Shown in pieces: positions 1-10,818 of a stretch of DNA of 64,000 bases. A program made the translations under genes and the position numbers. The stretch is from Ornithodoros turicata (taxonomy: Eukaryota; Arthropoda; Arachnida; Ixodida; Argasidae), in NCBI RefSeq assembly GCF_037126465.1, contig NC_088205.1, positions 30,797,482 through 30,861,481 of the forward strand, given 5' to 3'. Every line of letters starts with the position of its first letter. Positions within the stretch are counted from its first letter, which is position 1. Below the pieces are notes generated by a model, which saw only the letters and a program-made list of their open reading frames with translations, did no database searches and was not told where the DNA came from.

Positions 1-1549
1 ACCTTATGCGTTATGAAAAAGCATCTGGAGCTGCAACAATCTACTCTAAAAGCGTTATCTGCAGCACCCATCGAGGGTTACGTACCTTTCGCGTTACGAA
101 AAAGTATCCGGAGCTGGAACAATCTACTCCAAAAGCGTTATCTGCGAGGGTAAAGGACCTTTCGCGGTACGAAAAAGCATCTGGAGCTGCAACAAAAAGT
201 ATCTGGAGTCGCAACAGTATACTCCAAAAGCGTCATCTGCAGCATCCAACTAGAGTTATATACTTTATGCGTTACGAGAAAGCATCTGGATGTGCAACAA
301 TCTACTCGGAAAGCGTTATCTGCAGCATCCAACGAGGGTTATATAACTTTCGCGTTACGAAAAAGCATCTGGAGCTATAGCAATCTACTCCAAAGGCGTT
401 GCAGGATTCAAGTAGGATTATATACCTTTCGCGTTACAAAAAAGCATCTGGAGCTGCAAGAATCTACTCGAAAAGCGTTATCTGCAGCATCGAACCAGCG
501 TTATACATCTTTCGCGCAACAAAAAAGCATCTGGAGCTGCAACAATCTACTCCAAAAGCGTTATCTGCAGCACCCAACGAGGGTTCCGTACCTTTCGCGT
601 TACGATAAAGCATCTGGAGCTGCAACAATCTGCTCCAAAAGCGTTATGTGCAGCACCCAACGAGGGTTACACACCTTATGCGTTATGAAAAAGCATCTGG
701 AGCTGCAACAATCTACTCTAAAAGCGTTATCTGCAGCACCCATCGAGGGTTATGTACCTTTCGCGTTACGAAAAAGTATCCGGAGCTGGAACAATCTACT
801 CCAAAAGCGTTATCTGCGAGGGTAAAAGACCTTTCGCGGTACGAAAAAGCATCTGGAGCTGCAACAATCTGCTCCAAAAGCGTTATGTGCAGCACCCAAC
901 GAGGGTTACACACCTTATGCGTTATGAAAAAGCATCTGGAGCTGCAACAATCTACTCTAAAAGCGTTATCTGCAGCACCCATCGAGGGTTACGTACCTTT
1001 CGCGTTACGAAAAAGTATCCGGAGCTGGAACAATCTACTCCAAAAGCGTTATCTGCGAGGGTAAAAGACCTTTCGCGGTACGAAAAAGCATCTGGAGCTG
1101 CAACAAAAAGTATCTGGAGTCGCAACAGTATACTCCAAAAGCGTCATCTGCAGCATCCAACTAGAGTTATATACTTTATGCGTTACGAAAAAGCATCTGG
1201 ATGTGAAACAATCACAATCTACTCGAAAAGCGTATCTGCGACATCCAACTCACGTTATATACCTTTCGCGTTAGGAAAAAGCATCTGGAGCTACAACAAT
1301 CTACTCTAAAAGCGTTATCATCAGCATCCAACCAGCGTTATATACCTTTCGCGTTAGGAAACAGCATATTGAGCTGCAACAATCTACTCCAAATGCATTA
1401 TCTGCAGCATCCAACGAGGGTTACATATTTTTGCGTTATGAAAAAGCATCTGGAGCTGCAACAATCTACTCGAAAAGCGTTATCTGCAGCATCCAACCAG
1501 CGTTATATATCTTTCGCGTTACGAAAAAGCATCTGGAGCTGGAACAATC
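1..1549. repeat. 83-bp satellite array
   Basis: Tandem units of about 83 bp, recognisable by the words AAAAGCATCTGGAGCTGC, CTACTCCAAAAGCGTTATC and CCTTTCGCGTTACG. Spacing between successive GCATCTGG words is 83 bp, with some shortened units (73 and 22 bp at 104-199). A higher-order unit of about 238 bp is visible (copies starting near 2, 673 and 911). All three forward frames are free of stops over long stretches, so the 120-185 codon ORFs here are a repeat artefact and not genes. The same satellite reappears at 4537-4556 and 10819-11066. Confidence 0.93.
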
Positions 1550-2797
1550 TACACTCTTAACTCGGTACCCTTTAGTAAAGGGTAAAAAATCGCAATATTT
1601 TACCCTCTATTTCAGAAGCTACCAGGTACCTTCTGAGCAGTACCTTTTATAAAAGTTACAAGGAAACCCACTAATTAGAGGTTACGGCCTTCAATCCAGC
1701 ACCTGCCCGTAAAGGTTACGCCAACGTGCGGCTTTTTATACAGGATGTTCATTTTTATTCGCAACAGAGTAGCGCTCATTTGGCAGGTGGGTTATGTGAA
1801 TTTTTGCTAATGAATCGATCCGTACTTAGAAACACATGCGTCAGGAAATGTCGGAAATGTTTGTAACTACGGATGGGTTAATTTGCGAAAATTAACATAA
1901 CCCACCTGTCAAATGAGAGCTGGTGTGATGCGAATAAAAACAAACACCCTGTGCGTGGGATATGGACAGAGATTTACAGAACACAACAAGGTACCAAAAT
2001 GAACCAGCAGCAGAAAAGATCTTGAACATATGCATATTACAAAAACAGAAGTCTGTTGAGAGGTGACACATTGTGCACAAGTGCGATTCTGATGTGAGGA
2101 GACACCATGGTCGCTTTAGCATGTATGTGGAAAAAAGAACTATATTCTAAGTGAGAAGCAATGCATAAAACTGCCAGGAAGCCAGCGAGTCAAAACAACT
2201 GACCTATGTTTGCTAAGCTGAACAGACGCTGCCATAATCACAACAAACATGCGCTAAGAGCTCTTGCTATCAAAATAACGCACGTACCTAGCACAAAATG
2301 TACACTTACCCAGTGTATGAAGTGTGTGAATTAGGGCTGCGGTGGTGACGTTCGTTTTCGGTTATATATTCTTTGCAATCTTCGCACTCACTACACTTTC
2401 CCCTGAGAACACCAAAAATATCCTTGTTTGCTAGCGACATCTAGCTTTTCCGTTGTTCCTGACTATACTATGATAAACGCGAGGAAAACCACTGATTAAA
2501 ACAGATTACACTTGTTAACGAACGGACGACGAGCGTTAAGCGTTTCAAGGAAACCGCTCTCAGTGTGGATAGACCTAGACCAGGCTCGGCTACGCAGCGA
2601 AATCGGAAATCTTGGTGGTTGCGGCATTGACAATGGTTTTCCACCCTTTAGAAAGAAACATACTATCAGTATTCCAGACTGCGAACTTATAATCTGTGTT
2701 CATACAGCATTGATAACATGTAGTCGACGTATAAATGACGCTGAAACAGATAAAAAATAACAGCGTAGATTCGCAACTGTCGTCTCGAATGGGAGGC

Positions 2798-2928
2798 TGT
2801 TGAAACCTTTACAGACGACGACAGTCTGCCCCCAGAGCGTGGCTCGTGCCACATGCACTTAATCATTCCTTGTATCACCTGCGCACCAGTAAACATCTTC
2901 ACCCCGTCTTTCTGTCCTGTCTTCTACA
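2798..2928 (+). repeat. 5' LTR of mini element
   Basis: 131-bp LTR beginning TG and ending CA, identical by eye to 4087-4217. It is followed directly by a TGGTGCC primer-binding motif. Confidence 0.9.
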
Positions 2929-2976
2929 TGGTGCCGTGACCAGGATCGCTTGATAGAACGTGAGGACGACAGAAGG

Positions 2977-4092
2977 ATGCGGCCGACGGACCTGACCACA
3001 GCCATGGAACGACAGCATCTGAACGCAAAAAGGAACTTGCTACGTGAGCAGGTGAGGGCCATCATGAACGAAATGGAACGACAAATGGCGTCTCATCGAC
3101 AGCAACCAACTACAGGATCGAAACTACAAGAGGACGTGGAACGGCTACTGAACCTCAACGATGCCCTGAGGAATACGGACAACGAAATCGAAGCTCACTA
3201 CGATGAGGAAGAATTCGAAGACGAATATCTAACGCAACTGAATTACCAGGGCGACATCGCATTTGCGATTTCCAGGGCGAAGGCTTACCTAACCGCAAGA
3301 CGAATGTCTATCATCAGCGCGATAAAGGCCAGGCATGCAGCGTCACACGCAGGTCCCCAAAAAGACTGCACATCGCAACGGGGATATGCTAAGCCTCCAA
3401 CCAATAATCAGGGCCAAAACGGGCCTGACAGCAAGAGCCTGTCTGTTGAGGATACTCTCGTTGGGAACGGTAAAGAGGGAGATACGGAGAAAGTGCTGTG
3501 CAAGACTGTGACGACAGAATCGCTTGTTGTAGAAGTGAGTCAGAGCGTACAAAACTACTCATCAGAGCACGCAATGATCTCCACCTCCTCAAAGACCGCA
3601 ATTGAAACGGCATGCTCATTGACTGATGAATGCCAAATGATCGAAGGACGGACAGTCATTCACCAAAACGCTTTGCTCCTCCCCCAAATAGCGATTGAAA
3701 GATGTCATGGACAGCCGAGCCGCCAGCATGACATACCACACAACCCAAACGTTCCGATGAACAACCAGTCGCAGGCTCAGCCGGAGCTTTCCGACACTTC
3801 GATCGACAGCTGCAAACTTACTCCTCAGCAAAGACTGTTGTGCAACAGTGCAACGGGAGCTACACCGCCTGGATGCAGCGCAGTTGGCACGCCACATCTA
3901 AACCAGCGAGGACGAATCACTGCGGGCTTCTCAACGGTACATAAAGTGGCCGCCACTACCGCTGACCAGACCATCTGCCTGTGCCAACTGGACTTCTCAG
4001 CTGATGACAGCGCAGCGCACCGTGGACACCCACAACCCACATTGCCCACGTACCAACATCCGCCTCCACGTCGTCGGGGGGCAGGATGTTGA
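2977..4092 (+). CDS. gag-like protein of mini LTR element
   Basis: ORF of about 371 codons from the first ATG (2977) to a stop inside the 3' LTR. An upstream TTG start (2950) is possible but less likely. The N-terminal ~110 residues are charged and helical, in the style of the BEL/Pao gag N-terminus (repeated Leu/Glu/Arg heptads, then an acidic DEEEFEDEY stretch). The rest is Gln/Ser/Thr/Pro-rich and low in recognisable motifs. There is no CCHC knuckle and no DTG/DSG protease. It is the only coding region of the element, and it is intact. That suggests it may still be expressed, or that the copy is very young. BEL affinity is an inference from the PBS and the N-terminal pattern. Confidence 0.65.
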   Translation: MRPTDLTTAMERQHLNAKRNLLREQVRAIMNEMERQMASHRQQPTTGSKLQEDVERLLNLNDALRNTDNEIEAHYDEEEFEDEYLTQLNYQGDIAFAISRAKAYLTARRMSIISAIKARHAASHAGPQKDCTSQRGYAKPPTNNQGQNGPDSKSLSVEDTLVGNGKEGDTEKVLCKTVTTESLVVEVSQSVQNYSSEHAMISTSSKTAIETACSLTDECQMIEGRTVIHQNALLLPQIAIERCHGQPSRQHDIPHNPNVPMNNQSQAQPELSDTSIDSCKLTPQQRLLCNSATGATPPGCSAVGTPHLNQRGRITAGFSTVHKVAATTADQTICLCQLDFSADDSAAHRGHPQPTLPTYQHPPPRRRGAGC

Positions 4093-4217
4093 AACCTTTA
4101 CAGACGACGACAGTCTGCCCCCAGAGCGTGGCTCGTGCCACATGCACTTAATCATTCCTTGTATCACCTGCGCACCAGTAAACATCTTCACCCCGTCTTT
4201 CTGTCCTGTCTTCTACA
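4087..4217 (+). repeat. 3' LTR of mini element
   Basis: 131-bp LTR, identical by eye to 2798-2928. It is preceded by a polypurine tract and followed by the GAGGC duplication. Confidence 0.9.
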
Positions 4218-4536
4218 GAGGCTGAAACGCGGCATTATGCTAAAAAACAGAAGGAAAACAAACGATAAGAAACTGACAAAGAAATTATCGTTGGAGATTT
4301 CGCTTAGAAGTTACAGTGTCGGAGTAGAGGGTACATTTATAAGTTACAACAAGCTGTTTTTGTTTTTTCCCGAGATGTAACTTCTATTCGTGTTGTTAAG
4401 ACATGACTTTGGTCGCTTTTAACCTCTAAATATACGTTACAGTGGTGTAACCTATAAGAAATCTCGAAATCTACGTCTATATAGAAGTTACATGTTTCTA
4501 AAAGTTACAATAAAAGGTACGGGTTTAAGAGTGTAC

Positions 4537-4556
4537 TCCAAAAGCGTTATATGCAG
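4537..4556. repeat. satellite remnant
   Basis: Short piece of the 83-bp satellite (CTCCAAAAGCGTTATATGCA) between DNA transposon 1 and the 5' end of the LINE. It shows that both inserted into the same array. Confidence 0.75.
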
Positions 4557-4665
4557 GTTTTTCCTCTTCTGCTACTCGTGCGACACGGACGTGTTTTCCA
4601 CAGCATCGCTAGGTCCTTCCACTATTTCCACCGTGAATTTTACGGAAGGGCACCTACCCTGCCGT

Positions 4666-6096
4666 ATGACACCGATAAGTGACGACCTCCCTCCTGCCGC
4701 TGTCCGGCGGGACTCCTCACCGGTCCACCGCAGTCGGTCCCCGGTGGCTCGCCGTCCAGAGAACTGTGAGTCTGAGGCCTCAATGCGTAATGATGTCGAG
4801 GCCCCGGCCGACTGGTCATCGCTTACGGAGGTCGCGGATTCGATAGACATGAATGAGGACGACAATGAAGGGAATCCCTTTACTCTGGTGACCTACAAGA
4901 AGAACCGCTCAGATGGCATACCGGTTGTCTTGACTCTCAAGCAGCCGACGGTTTCCTTCTGGCGTATCTATCCAAATGCCGTTGCCCGGGATATCCATGC
5001 CGCCGCTCAGGAACCCATTAGGAAGCACCGCTTCAACACGGATGGCAGCGTGTGCGTCTTTGAGTCGTCTGAGGGCGCCGTGGAGAACCTGCTTACTTTG
5101 AAGACAGTCGCTGGCATCGATGTGCTGGTACACATTGCGAAGTCTTACGTTTCTAACATGGGGAAGATCACCGGTGTTCCCCCCCCCCCCCCTGCGATAC
5201 TATACGGACGAAGAAATTGCGTCTTTCCTGAAAAACTCTGGCGTGGTGTCAGCACGGCGGAAGTCAGGCACGTTTCCAGAGGAGACGGTCAGGATGTGTC
5301 CAACCCACTCAAATCAGTTATCCTGACCTTCAAGTCCAACGTAAAGCTCCCGGATACTGTGTTGTTGGGTTTTTCGCAGTATACGGCGCGAGAATACATT
5401 GTGGCTCCCGTTCAGTGCTCTAACAGTCAACGTTTTGGACACATCGCCCGCAACTGCCGAGGCTCAACAAGATGCAAGGTATGCGCCGGTCCGCACACGG
5501 CAGTGGAGTGCACCGTGATGCGGCAGCCTCGATGCGCGAACTGCAGGGGTCCTCATGCGGCCTGTGATTCGCTCTGTATCCAAAAGAAGGTGGCCACTCA
5601 ACGGCATCAAGCAGCAGACCTGCCCAGTGACCATGACTCGGAGAGGAATGTCCAAGGGAGAGACCGCCCTGTGGCTACTACCCCTACCCCTACTGTACGA
5701 CGCAAGCGGCGGGCTAAGGAAGCATCCTCCTCTTCGGTAAAGCTCCCTTCTGTGGTGCCTCAGATATCTGACAGCTGCAAAGCAGTACCACCAGTCATTG
5801 GCACCACGGTTCACCCCAGTACACCCGTCTCTGCTCCACCAAGGGTTTCTTACGCGGATGTCACTAGTCATCGGAGCAGGCACCCTCATCGACAGCCAAC
5901 GGCGCCCACCCAGTTGCGATATACACACACTCCTGCTAAGAGCAGGGATGATACGATCAGTGCACTCTTGCCGTTGATTTTTCTGGCACTGAAAGCTGTC
6001 GTCGCCGCCTTCCCGGGAGCGGCCCAACTGCCTGAAGTCAAAGCTCTTCTGGCGGCGGATGAACTTTTTTCTCCCAAGAATGGAGCGACTATATAA
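4666..6096 (+). pseudogene. LINE ORF1 (Gag-like, CCHC knuckles)
   Basis: The likely start is the ATG at 4666 (MTPISDD). The N-terminal third is Pro/Ser/Arg-rich and acidic. A central RRM-like/gag region follows. Next come knuckle motifs at about 5415-5575, including CSNSQRFGHIARNC, CKVCAGPHTAVEC and CANCRGPHAAC, which would bind the element's RNA. A run of 14 C residues (5179-5192) marks a frameshift: beyond it the family-like sequence (DEEIASFLKNSGV) continues in another frame and returns to the first frame near 5310. The reading frame is therefore open across both shifts only by chance. Its stop overlaps the ORF2 start (ATG at 6080) by 17 nt. Confidence 0.8.
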
Positions 6097-7855
6097 GTCG
6101 GCCAGCATACTGCAGTGGAACGCAAGAGGTCTGCGTAACATGATGCCCGATTTGAAGGCGTTTGTTCTACAGTTTCAGACACCTGTCTTATGCATCTGCG
6201 AGGCCTACGTCCATCAAGATTTTCGCCTCAGCGGTTACAAAACTTACACATTGGATAGCGTATCCCAGTTTCGAACTATTGTGTGCGTTATGAGTGACTT
6301 AACGTCTGTGTTGACGCGCTCCTACCGTGATCCCTTCGACTACATAGAGTGCAAGGTACGGATGGGCCGAACAGCCATGACTGTTGTGAGCTTGTACATT
6401 CTCCCATCGGCTACAATTACGTCCCGCAGTGTCAGAGATGTGTTCGCCGGTCTCTCTGCTCCCTTTATGGTTGTCGGCGACATCAATGCACACCATTCAT
6501 TCAGGGGAAGCAGAAAGATGGACAGTCGCGGGAAAATTTGGGCGAACGTCATAGAAGACACGGGGCTCCACCTTGTGAATGATGGTTCTCCCACCTTCAT
6601 GGGTCGGTGCTTTCAGACCGACTGTTTGGACATATCTTTGTGTTCAAATGACCTTTCCAGTCGCATCACATGGGCGGTGGGTTTGGACGGTAGGGGGAGC
6701 GATCATCTTCCGATCTCCCATCACGTTTAACAAATTTTCGCGTACACTTCGGCTCAAAGTTGTCACCCTCACGAATTTGTCGTCCTTTCGCTCGCTATGC
6801 GCAGAAAGCACCCGCGCAGACATGTCTGCAAATCAGATGACTGAAGGCATTGAGAAAGTGCTTCGCTCGTCTAGCAAGCTTGTGAAGGTGGTCCCTGGTC
6901 ATCTTGGCTCAAACCCACGGGTGGAGCAGCTGCGAGCATGCCGTCGGCGAGCTGAGCGCAAAGCGCGTCGGACTGGGCTGTTGGAGGATGTGGTGGAGGA
7001 TCGCCGTATGAACAAGTTGGTAACTAAGGAACTGGAGTCTGTTGACCGAAAACGTTGTAGGCGGTTCTGCGAAACGCTGTCGCCTTTTGATAGTCCTGCG
7101 AAAGTATAGCGGATCGCTAGAAGTTTAAGAGAGCCGACACTTCTAGGGGATGTAGCTACGCATATGCACGTACAATTCGGTGACTGGGAGGGGTGATGTC
7201 TTTCTATTTTTACCTTTTCATCTTTGCAGTTTTCTTTCTCCTTTCATTCATTTCATTTCCTTTGAGGGAGTAGCAGAATTCGTCAGTGACGAATTCAATA
7301 TCTTCCGTGTTTTCCTATAATCAAACTCAAACTCAAGAGCCGACACGTGACCGCAACCCGATAGGTGCTCTAGCGTTGTTCTCTTCTAAGCCAGAAGGTG
7401 AAGTGGCTCTGGTTTCTGTCAGACCATTGGCACTCATTCCGTGGCAGCGTGTTCACCGGCTTTCATGAGCCACATGACCTATTTGACAGAACAGATTGAA
7501 GCTAGTCCAGCCACCTGATCCGGACATGGATAGTGCTCTCGCAGTTAAAGAACGCACTCCTCCTGTCACATGTTCGATCTTCCCCAGGCCCGGACAATAT
7601 CACGTACCGGGCTATCCGTAATCTGGATGAGCGATGTCAGAAGTGCCTGCTCGAGGTATTTAACACGTCCTGGAGAACCGGGAAAGTACCTGACAGTTGG
7701 AAGCAAGCGCGAGTTGTCCCACTACTGAAGCCGGGAAAATCGACCTCTCAGCTCTCTTCTTTCAGGCCAGTGAACTTGACTAGCTGCCTTGGCAAGTTGT
7801 TGGAGCGCATGATCCTCCATAGAATCGAGTGGTGGCTCGAGAGGCACTCCTTCTT
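6080..7855 (+). pseudogene. LINE ORF2 endonuclease-reverse transcriptase, broken
   Basis: From ATG 6080 the protein opens with an exonuclease/endonuclease/phosphatase domain: WNARGL (first catalytic Asn), an ICEAY segment, GDINAHH, TDCLDIS and the terminal GSDHLPI histidine motif. This domain nicks target DNA for target-primed reverse transcription. The frame breaks near 6730, continues to about 7109 in a linker region, is split by a 195-bp insertion, and resumes in the reverse transcriptase N-terminus (7533-7850; [33 protein letters not shown]). The YxDD catalytic region is lost at the gypsy junction. Non-functional. Confidence 0.85.
7141..7335 (+). mobile_element. short retroposed insertion in LINE
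   Basis: 195 bp flanked by an 11-bp direct repeat AGAGCCGACAC (7130-7140 and 7336-7346), which is a target-site duplication of target-primed reverse transcription. It starts with a GGGGATGTAGCT word that matches the 5' end of typical tRNA-Ala. It ends in a short TCAAAC-repeat tail. It is probably a truncated SINE. It breaks LINE ORF2. Confidence 0.6.
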
Positions 7856-10629
7856 CCGAATGGTCGAGGAGTGCCACGGGAAACGTCGCAGCAGATTGGG
7901 GTACGAGCTTCGGGGAAGGTTACGTCCTCAAGAATCAAGCTTGTCGACGCCGCCGATCGCAGAGACTTCAGTTCTTCGTCTTGGGCTTGAAGTTCGGCTA
8001 GCTGGTCAAGTGCAGGCGGCGCGGACGCAAGGGCGGAGAGGTCTAGGTCAACGCGGCTGAGGGCGTCGGCAACGGGGTTGAGGGGGCCGGATATGTGGCG
8101 GATGTCTGAGGTGAACTCTGCGATAAAGGCAAGATGTCGTTGCTCACGACCGCAGTAGTTGGCTCCGGAAGAACGGAATGCGTAGACGAGCGGTTTGTGG
8201 TCCGTAAAAATTGAAAAAGCACGGCCTTCGAGGAAGTGTCTGAAGTGCTTGACGCTAAGGTAAATTGCGAGTAGCTCCCGACTGAAGGTACTATAGCGCG
8301 TTTCCGGTGGACGCAACTTGCGGGAGAAGAATCCCAGGGGCTGCCATGATCCAGAATCCATGATCCTCTGCTGGAGGACCGCGCCTACGGCTGTGGAGGA
8401 AGCGTCCACCATGAGGGCGGTTGGTGCGCCATGTACCGGGTGCACCAGCATGGTGGCGTTAGCAAGAGCTTCCTTGATGTTGGCGAATGCGGCAGAACTG
8501 TCAGCGGTCCAGGACAGAGACGAGGTGGCGGAGCGCTTGATGGACAGGAACGATTCGAGTGGTCTTAATGTCTCCGCACAGTGCGGGATGAAGCGGCGGT
8601 AGAAGTTGGTCATCCCCAAAAATGTCCGTAGCTGCTGCAAGTTGGTGGGTTGCGGAAAATCTATGATCGCTTGGATCTTGGATGGTAGAGGAGAAATGCC
8701 AGCCGAGGAAATGTGATGGCCCAGAAAGTCCAATTCGGGAACGCCGAACTCGCTCTTGTTAGCGTTGATGATTATGCCGAAATCGGTGAGGCGGGAAAAT
8801 AGCTGGCGCAGGTCGGCGTCGTGCTGTTCGGGTGTTGTACTGGCCACAAGAATGTCGTCGATGTAGGCATGGACATTCGGCAGGCCACGGATGACACGAT
8901 CGATGAACCGTTGGAACGATTGAGCTGCGTTACGAAGGCCAAATGGCATCCGTGGAAATTCGAAGAGCCCGAAAGGGGTCGTTATGGCCGTTTTGGGGAT
9001 GTCTGCCTCGGCAACGGGGATCTGATGGTATGCCCGTATGAGGTCCAGCTTCGAGAATATAGTAGCGCCATGTAAGGATGCTGTGAAGTCATGGACATGG
9101 GGGATGGGGTACTGGTCGGGGATGGTAACGCGATTTAAGGCTCTGTAGTCCCCGCAGGGGCGCCAGTCGCCGGTCTTCTTAGGCACCATGTGCAGCGCCG
9201 ACGCCCAGCTGCTGGAGGATGGGCGGATGATTCCCATTTCCAGCATGTGGTCGAACTCTGCGCGTGCAATGGCCATCTTCTCCGGCGGAAGACGGCGGGG
9301 ACGAGTGAAGACCGGGGGACCTGTGGTCTCGATATGATGGACCACGCTGTGCTTCACGGGCTGGGTCCAGTCAGGGGGGCGAGTTAGCTGCGGGAAGTCC
9401 CTCAAGATGGCGAGGAAGGGGTTGCTTGAGTCTTGGTAGAAGACAATTCGAAGTGATTGCAAGGACGAACGTATGCCCGACACAGTGAGGCTGGTGGAGG
9501 AGTCTATGAGTTTGCGACGGCGCATATCGACGAGGAGATGGTGGTGGGTAAGGAAATCGGCTCCGATAATGGGTTGGGTTACGTCGGCCACGAGAAAAAT
9601 CCACCGAAAGGTGCGTCGGAGGCCAAGGTTTAGGGTGAGCGACCGCTGGGCATAGACCGGGATTCGGGAACCATTCACTGCAGTAAGGGAATACAAGGAT
9701 TGTTGTCGGCGGTCTGTACGGCTTGCGGGGATTACGCTGACTTCCGCCCCAGTGTCGATGAGGTAACGTCGGGCAGAAGCCTGCTCGCGGACGTAGAAGA
9801 GGCGACTGGGGGAAGAGCTTGGGCCATTGGTCGCCATCAATGGTTCGCCAACTGGTTGTCGTCTGGCGGAACGGTTGGTGGAAGAGGACTGTCTTGTCCT
9901 GCGGCCACTTCGGTCGTGACTTTGCCGGCGGAGATGGGTGCCTGGTCTTGACGCGTGGGAAGCGGCTATGAGCGCGGCCAGGGAGCGGAACTCGCGACAA
10001 AGGTCGTCAATGGTGGACTGCGGGGGCTGGCGCGGTTGAGGTCGGGCAGGTTCCGAAGGGGGCAATGCAGGGAACACAGCAGCTACAGCTGGATTGGCCA
10101 CCTCCACAACCGCGTCAGCAAGAGTGGCCAGCTGGTCGAGAGTCATGTCAGCCGCTGTGGCCAGGACCATTTGAACATTCTGCGGGAGTCGCTGAAGAAA
10201 GAGCTCACGCAGAAGGGCATCGTCCACGGAAGCTGATTGATCGTCGAGCAGCTGTCGCATGCGCCGCAGTAATTGAGAGGGCCTGCGATCGCCGAGCTCT
10301 TCTGTCGAGAGGAGCTGCTGCAGGCGTGAGCGGCTTGATAATGTCGTTCGCTGGAGAAGAGCCTTCTTTAGCTGGTCATACGGCGTAGAAGGGGAAGGGC
10401 TTGCCAGTATGTCGTAGACTTCATTCGCAGCAGAGGGAGTGAGGGCAGAAATGACATGGTAAAACTTGGTCTGTTGTGCGGTTATGCCAGCCAAGTTAAA
10501 TTGCGCCTCAGCTTGGAGAAACCAGACAGCTGGGTTGCGGTCGAAATACGGGGGCAGCTTCACGGCGACGGCAGCCAGTGAAGACGTCGGGGATGGAGCA
10601 GAGCTGGCTTGCGGGTCCCCGAGAGGCAT
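7856..10629 (-). pseudogene. gypsy Gag-Pol (gag, protease, RT, RNase H)
   Basis: Continuous ORF from ATG 10629. Residues ~1-190 are a retrotransposon gag ([14 protein letters not shown]...QFNLAGI, ending in a leucine-rich part) without a CCHC knuckle. An aspartic protease follows with [14 protein letters not shown] (near 9744-9764). The reverse transcriptase has [28 protein letters not shown] and YIDDILVAS (near 8853). RNase H has [15 protein letters not shown] and FTDHKPL. Sequence resembling the pre-integrase linker ([11 protein letters not shown]) ends at about 7858, after which the frame reads antisense LINE. The enzymatic part is uninterrupted, so truncation was recent or purifying damage is low. 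Confidence 0.88.
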
Positions 10630-10687
10630 GGCGGAGCACGGGCCAAGGTTCTAGAATGTTCGGTCACGGAACGTTCGGGTCACCAGT

Positions 10688-10818
10688 TGTTGGAACTCAA
10701 GGAGAGACAAAGAGAACCGGCTGGTTTGACGGCGAGAGCCCAACTGATTTATTTTCCGCGGCTACGCGGGCGCGAGATGATGAACGAGGATGATGATAGC
10801 ACCGCTGGGGCTGCTACA
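10688..10818 (-). repeat. gypsy LTR (5' LTR on minus strand)
   Basis: 131 bp, on the minus strand starting TGTAGCAGCCCC and ending TTCCAACA, followed by the primer-binding site. An AATAAA-like motif lies inside. The partner LTR is absent. Confidence 0.75.

Larger units (their letters stand above)
2798..4217 (+). mobile_element. TRIM/LARD-type mini LTR retrotransposon
   Basis: Two 131-bp direct repeats (2798-2928 and 4087-4217) start TGTTGAAACC and end TTCTACA. By eye they are identical. They are flanked by a 5-bp duplication GAGGC (2793-2797 and 4218-4222). The left LTR is followed by a primer-binding-like TGGTGCCGTGACC (2929-2941). The right one is preceded by a purine tract (GGGGGGCAGGA). 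The 1.16-kb interior encodes only a gag-like ORF, with no protease, reverse transcriptase or integrase. Identical LTRs and a perfect duplication indicate a recent insertion mobilised in trans, probably by a BEL-type element. Confidence 0.9.
1552..4534. mobile_element. DNA transposon 1, CACTCTTAA termini, TA target
   Basis: Inverted ends CACTCTTAA (1552) and TTAAGAGTG (ending 4534) flanked by TA on both sides (1550-1551, 4535-4536). Removing the element restores the satellite phrase CAATC-TA-CTCCAAAAGCG, which proves the boundaries. GTTACAA/TTGTAAC-type words recur near both ends. Without the nested LTR element it is about 1.56 kb and has no coding region I recognise, so it is probably non-autonomous. 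The stretch 1560-2797 otherwise holds only non-coding sequence. Termini resemble those of the element at 11069-18356. Superfamily is not established. Confidence 0.75.
4557..7855 (+). mobile_element. I-clade-like non-LTR retrotransposon, 3' truncated
   Basis: Two-ORF LINE: a nucleic-acid-binding ORF1 with CCHC knuckles, then ORF2 with an apurinic-type endonuclease followed by the start of a reverse transcriptase. It begins directly at satellite sequence. It ends abruptly inside the reverse transcriptase at about 7855, where an oppositely oriented gypsy element begins. The RNase H and 3' tail are missing. A 195-bp short insertion (7141-7335) interrupts ORF2. Confidence 0.85.
7856..10818 (-). 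mobile_element. gypsy LTR retrotransposon, 3' truncated
   Basis: Minus-strand element with one LTR (10688-10818). Next to it is a primer-binding region reading TGGTGACCCGAACG on the minus strand. A single gag-pol ORF follows. The element stops after RNase H, with no integrase and no 3' LTR. Its LTR abuts satellite DNA (10819). At the other end it meets the LINE within coding sequence on both sides. Confidence 0.88.

Noticed and set aside
6..1309. Overlapping long ORFs at the start of the window
   Set aside because: They are translations of the 83-bp satellite in shifting frames; the peptide repeats with the DNA unit and the opposite strand is open too.
2687..2902. Minus-strand ORFs with identical peptides at 2687-2902 and 3997-4191
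   Set aside because: Both are antisense to the two identical LTRs of the mini element.
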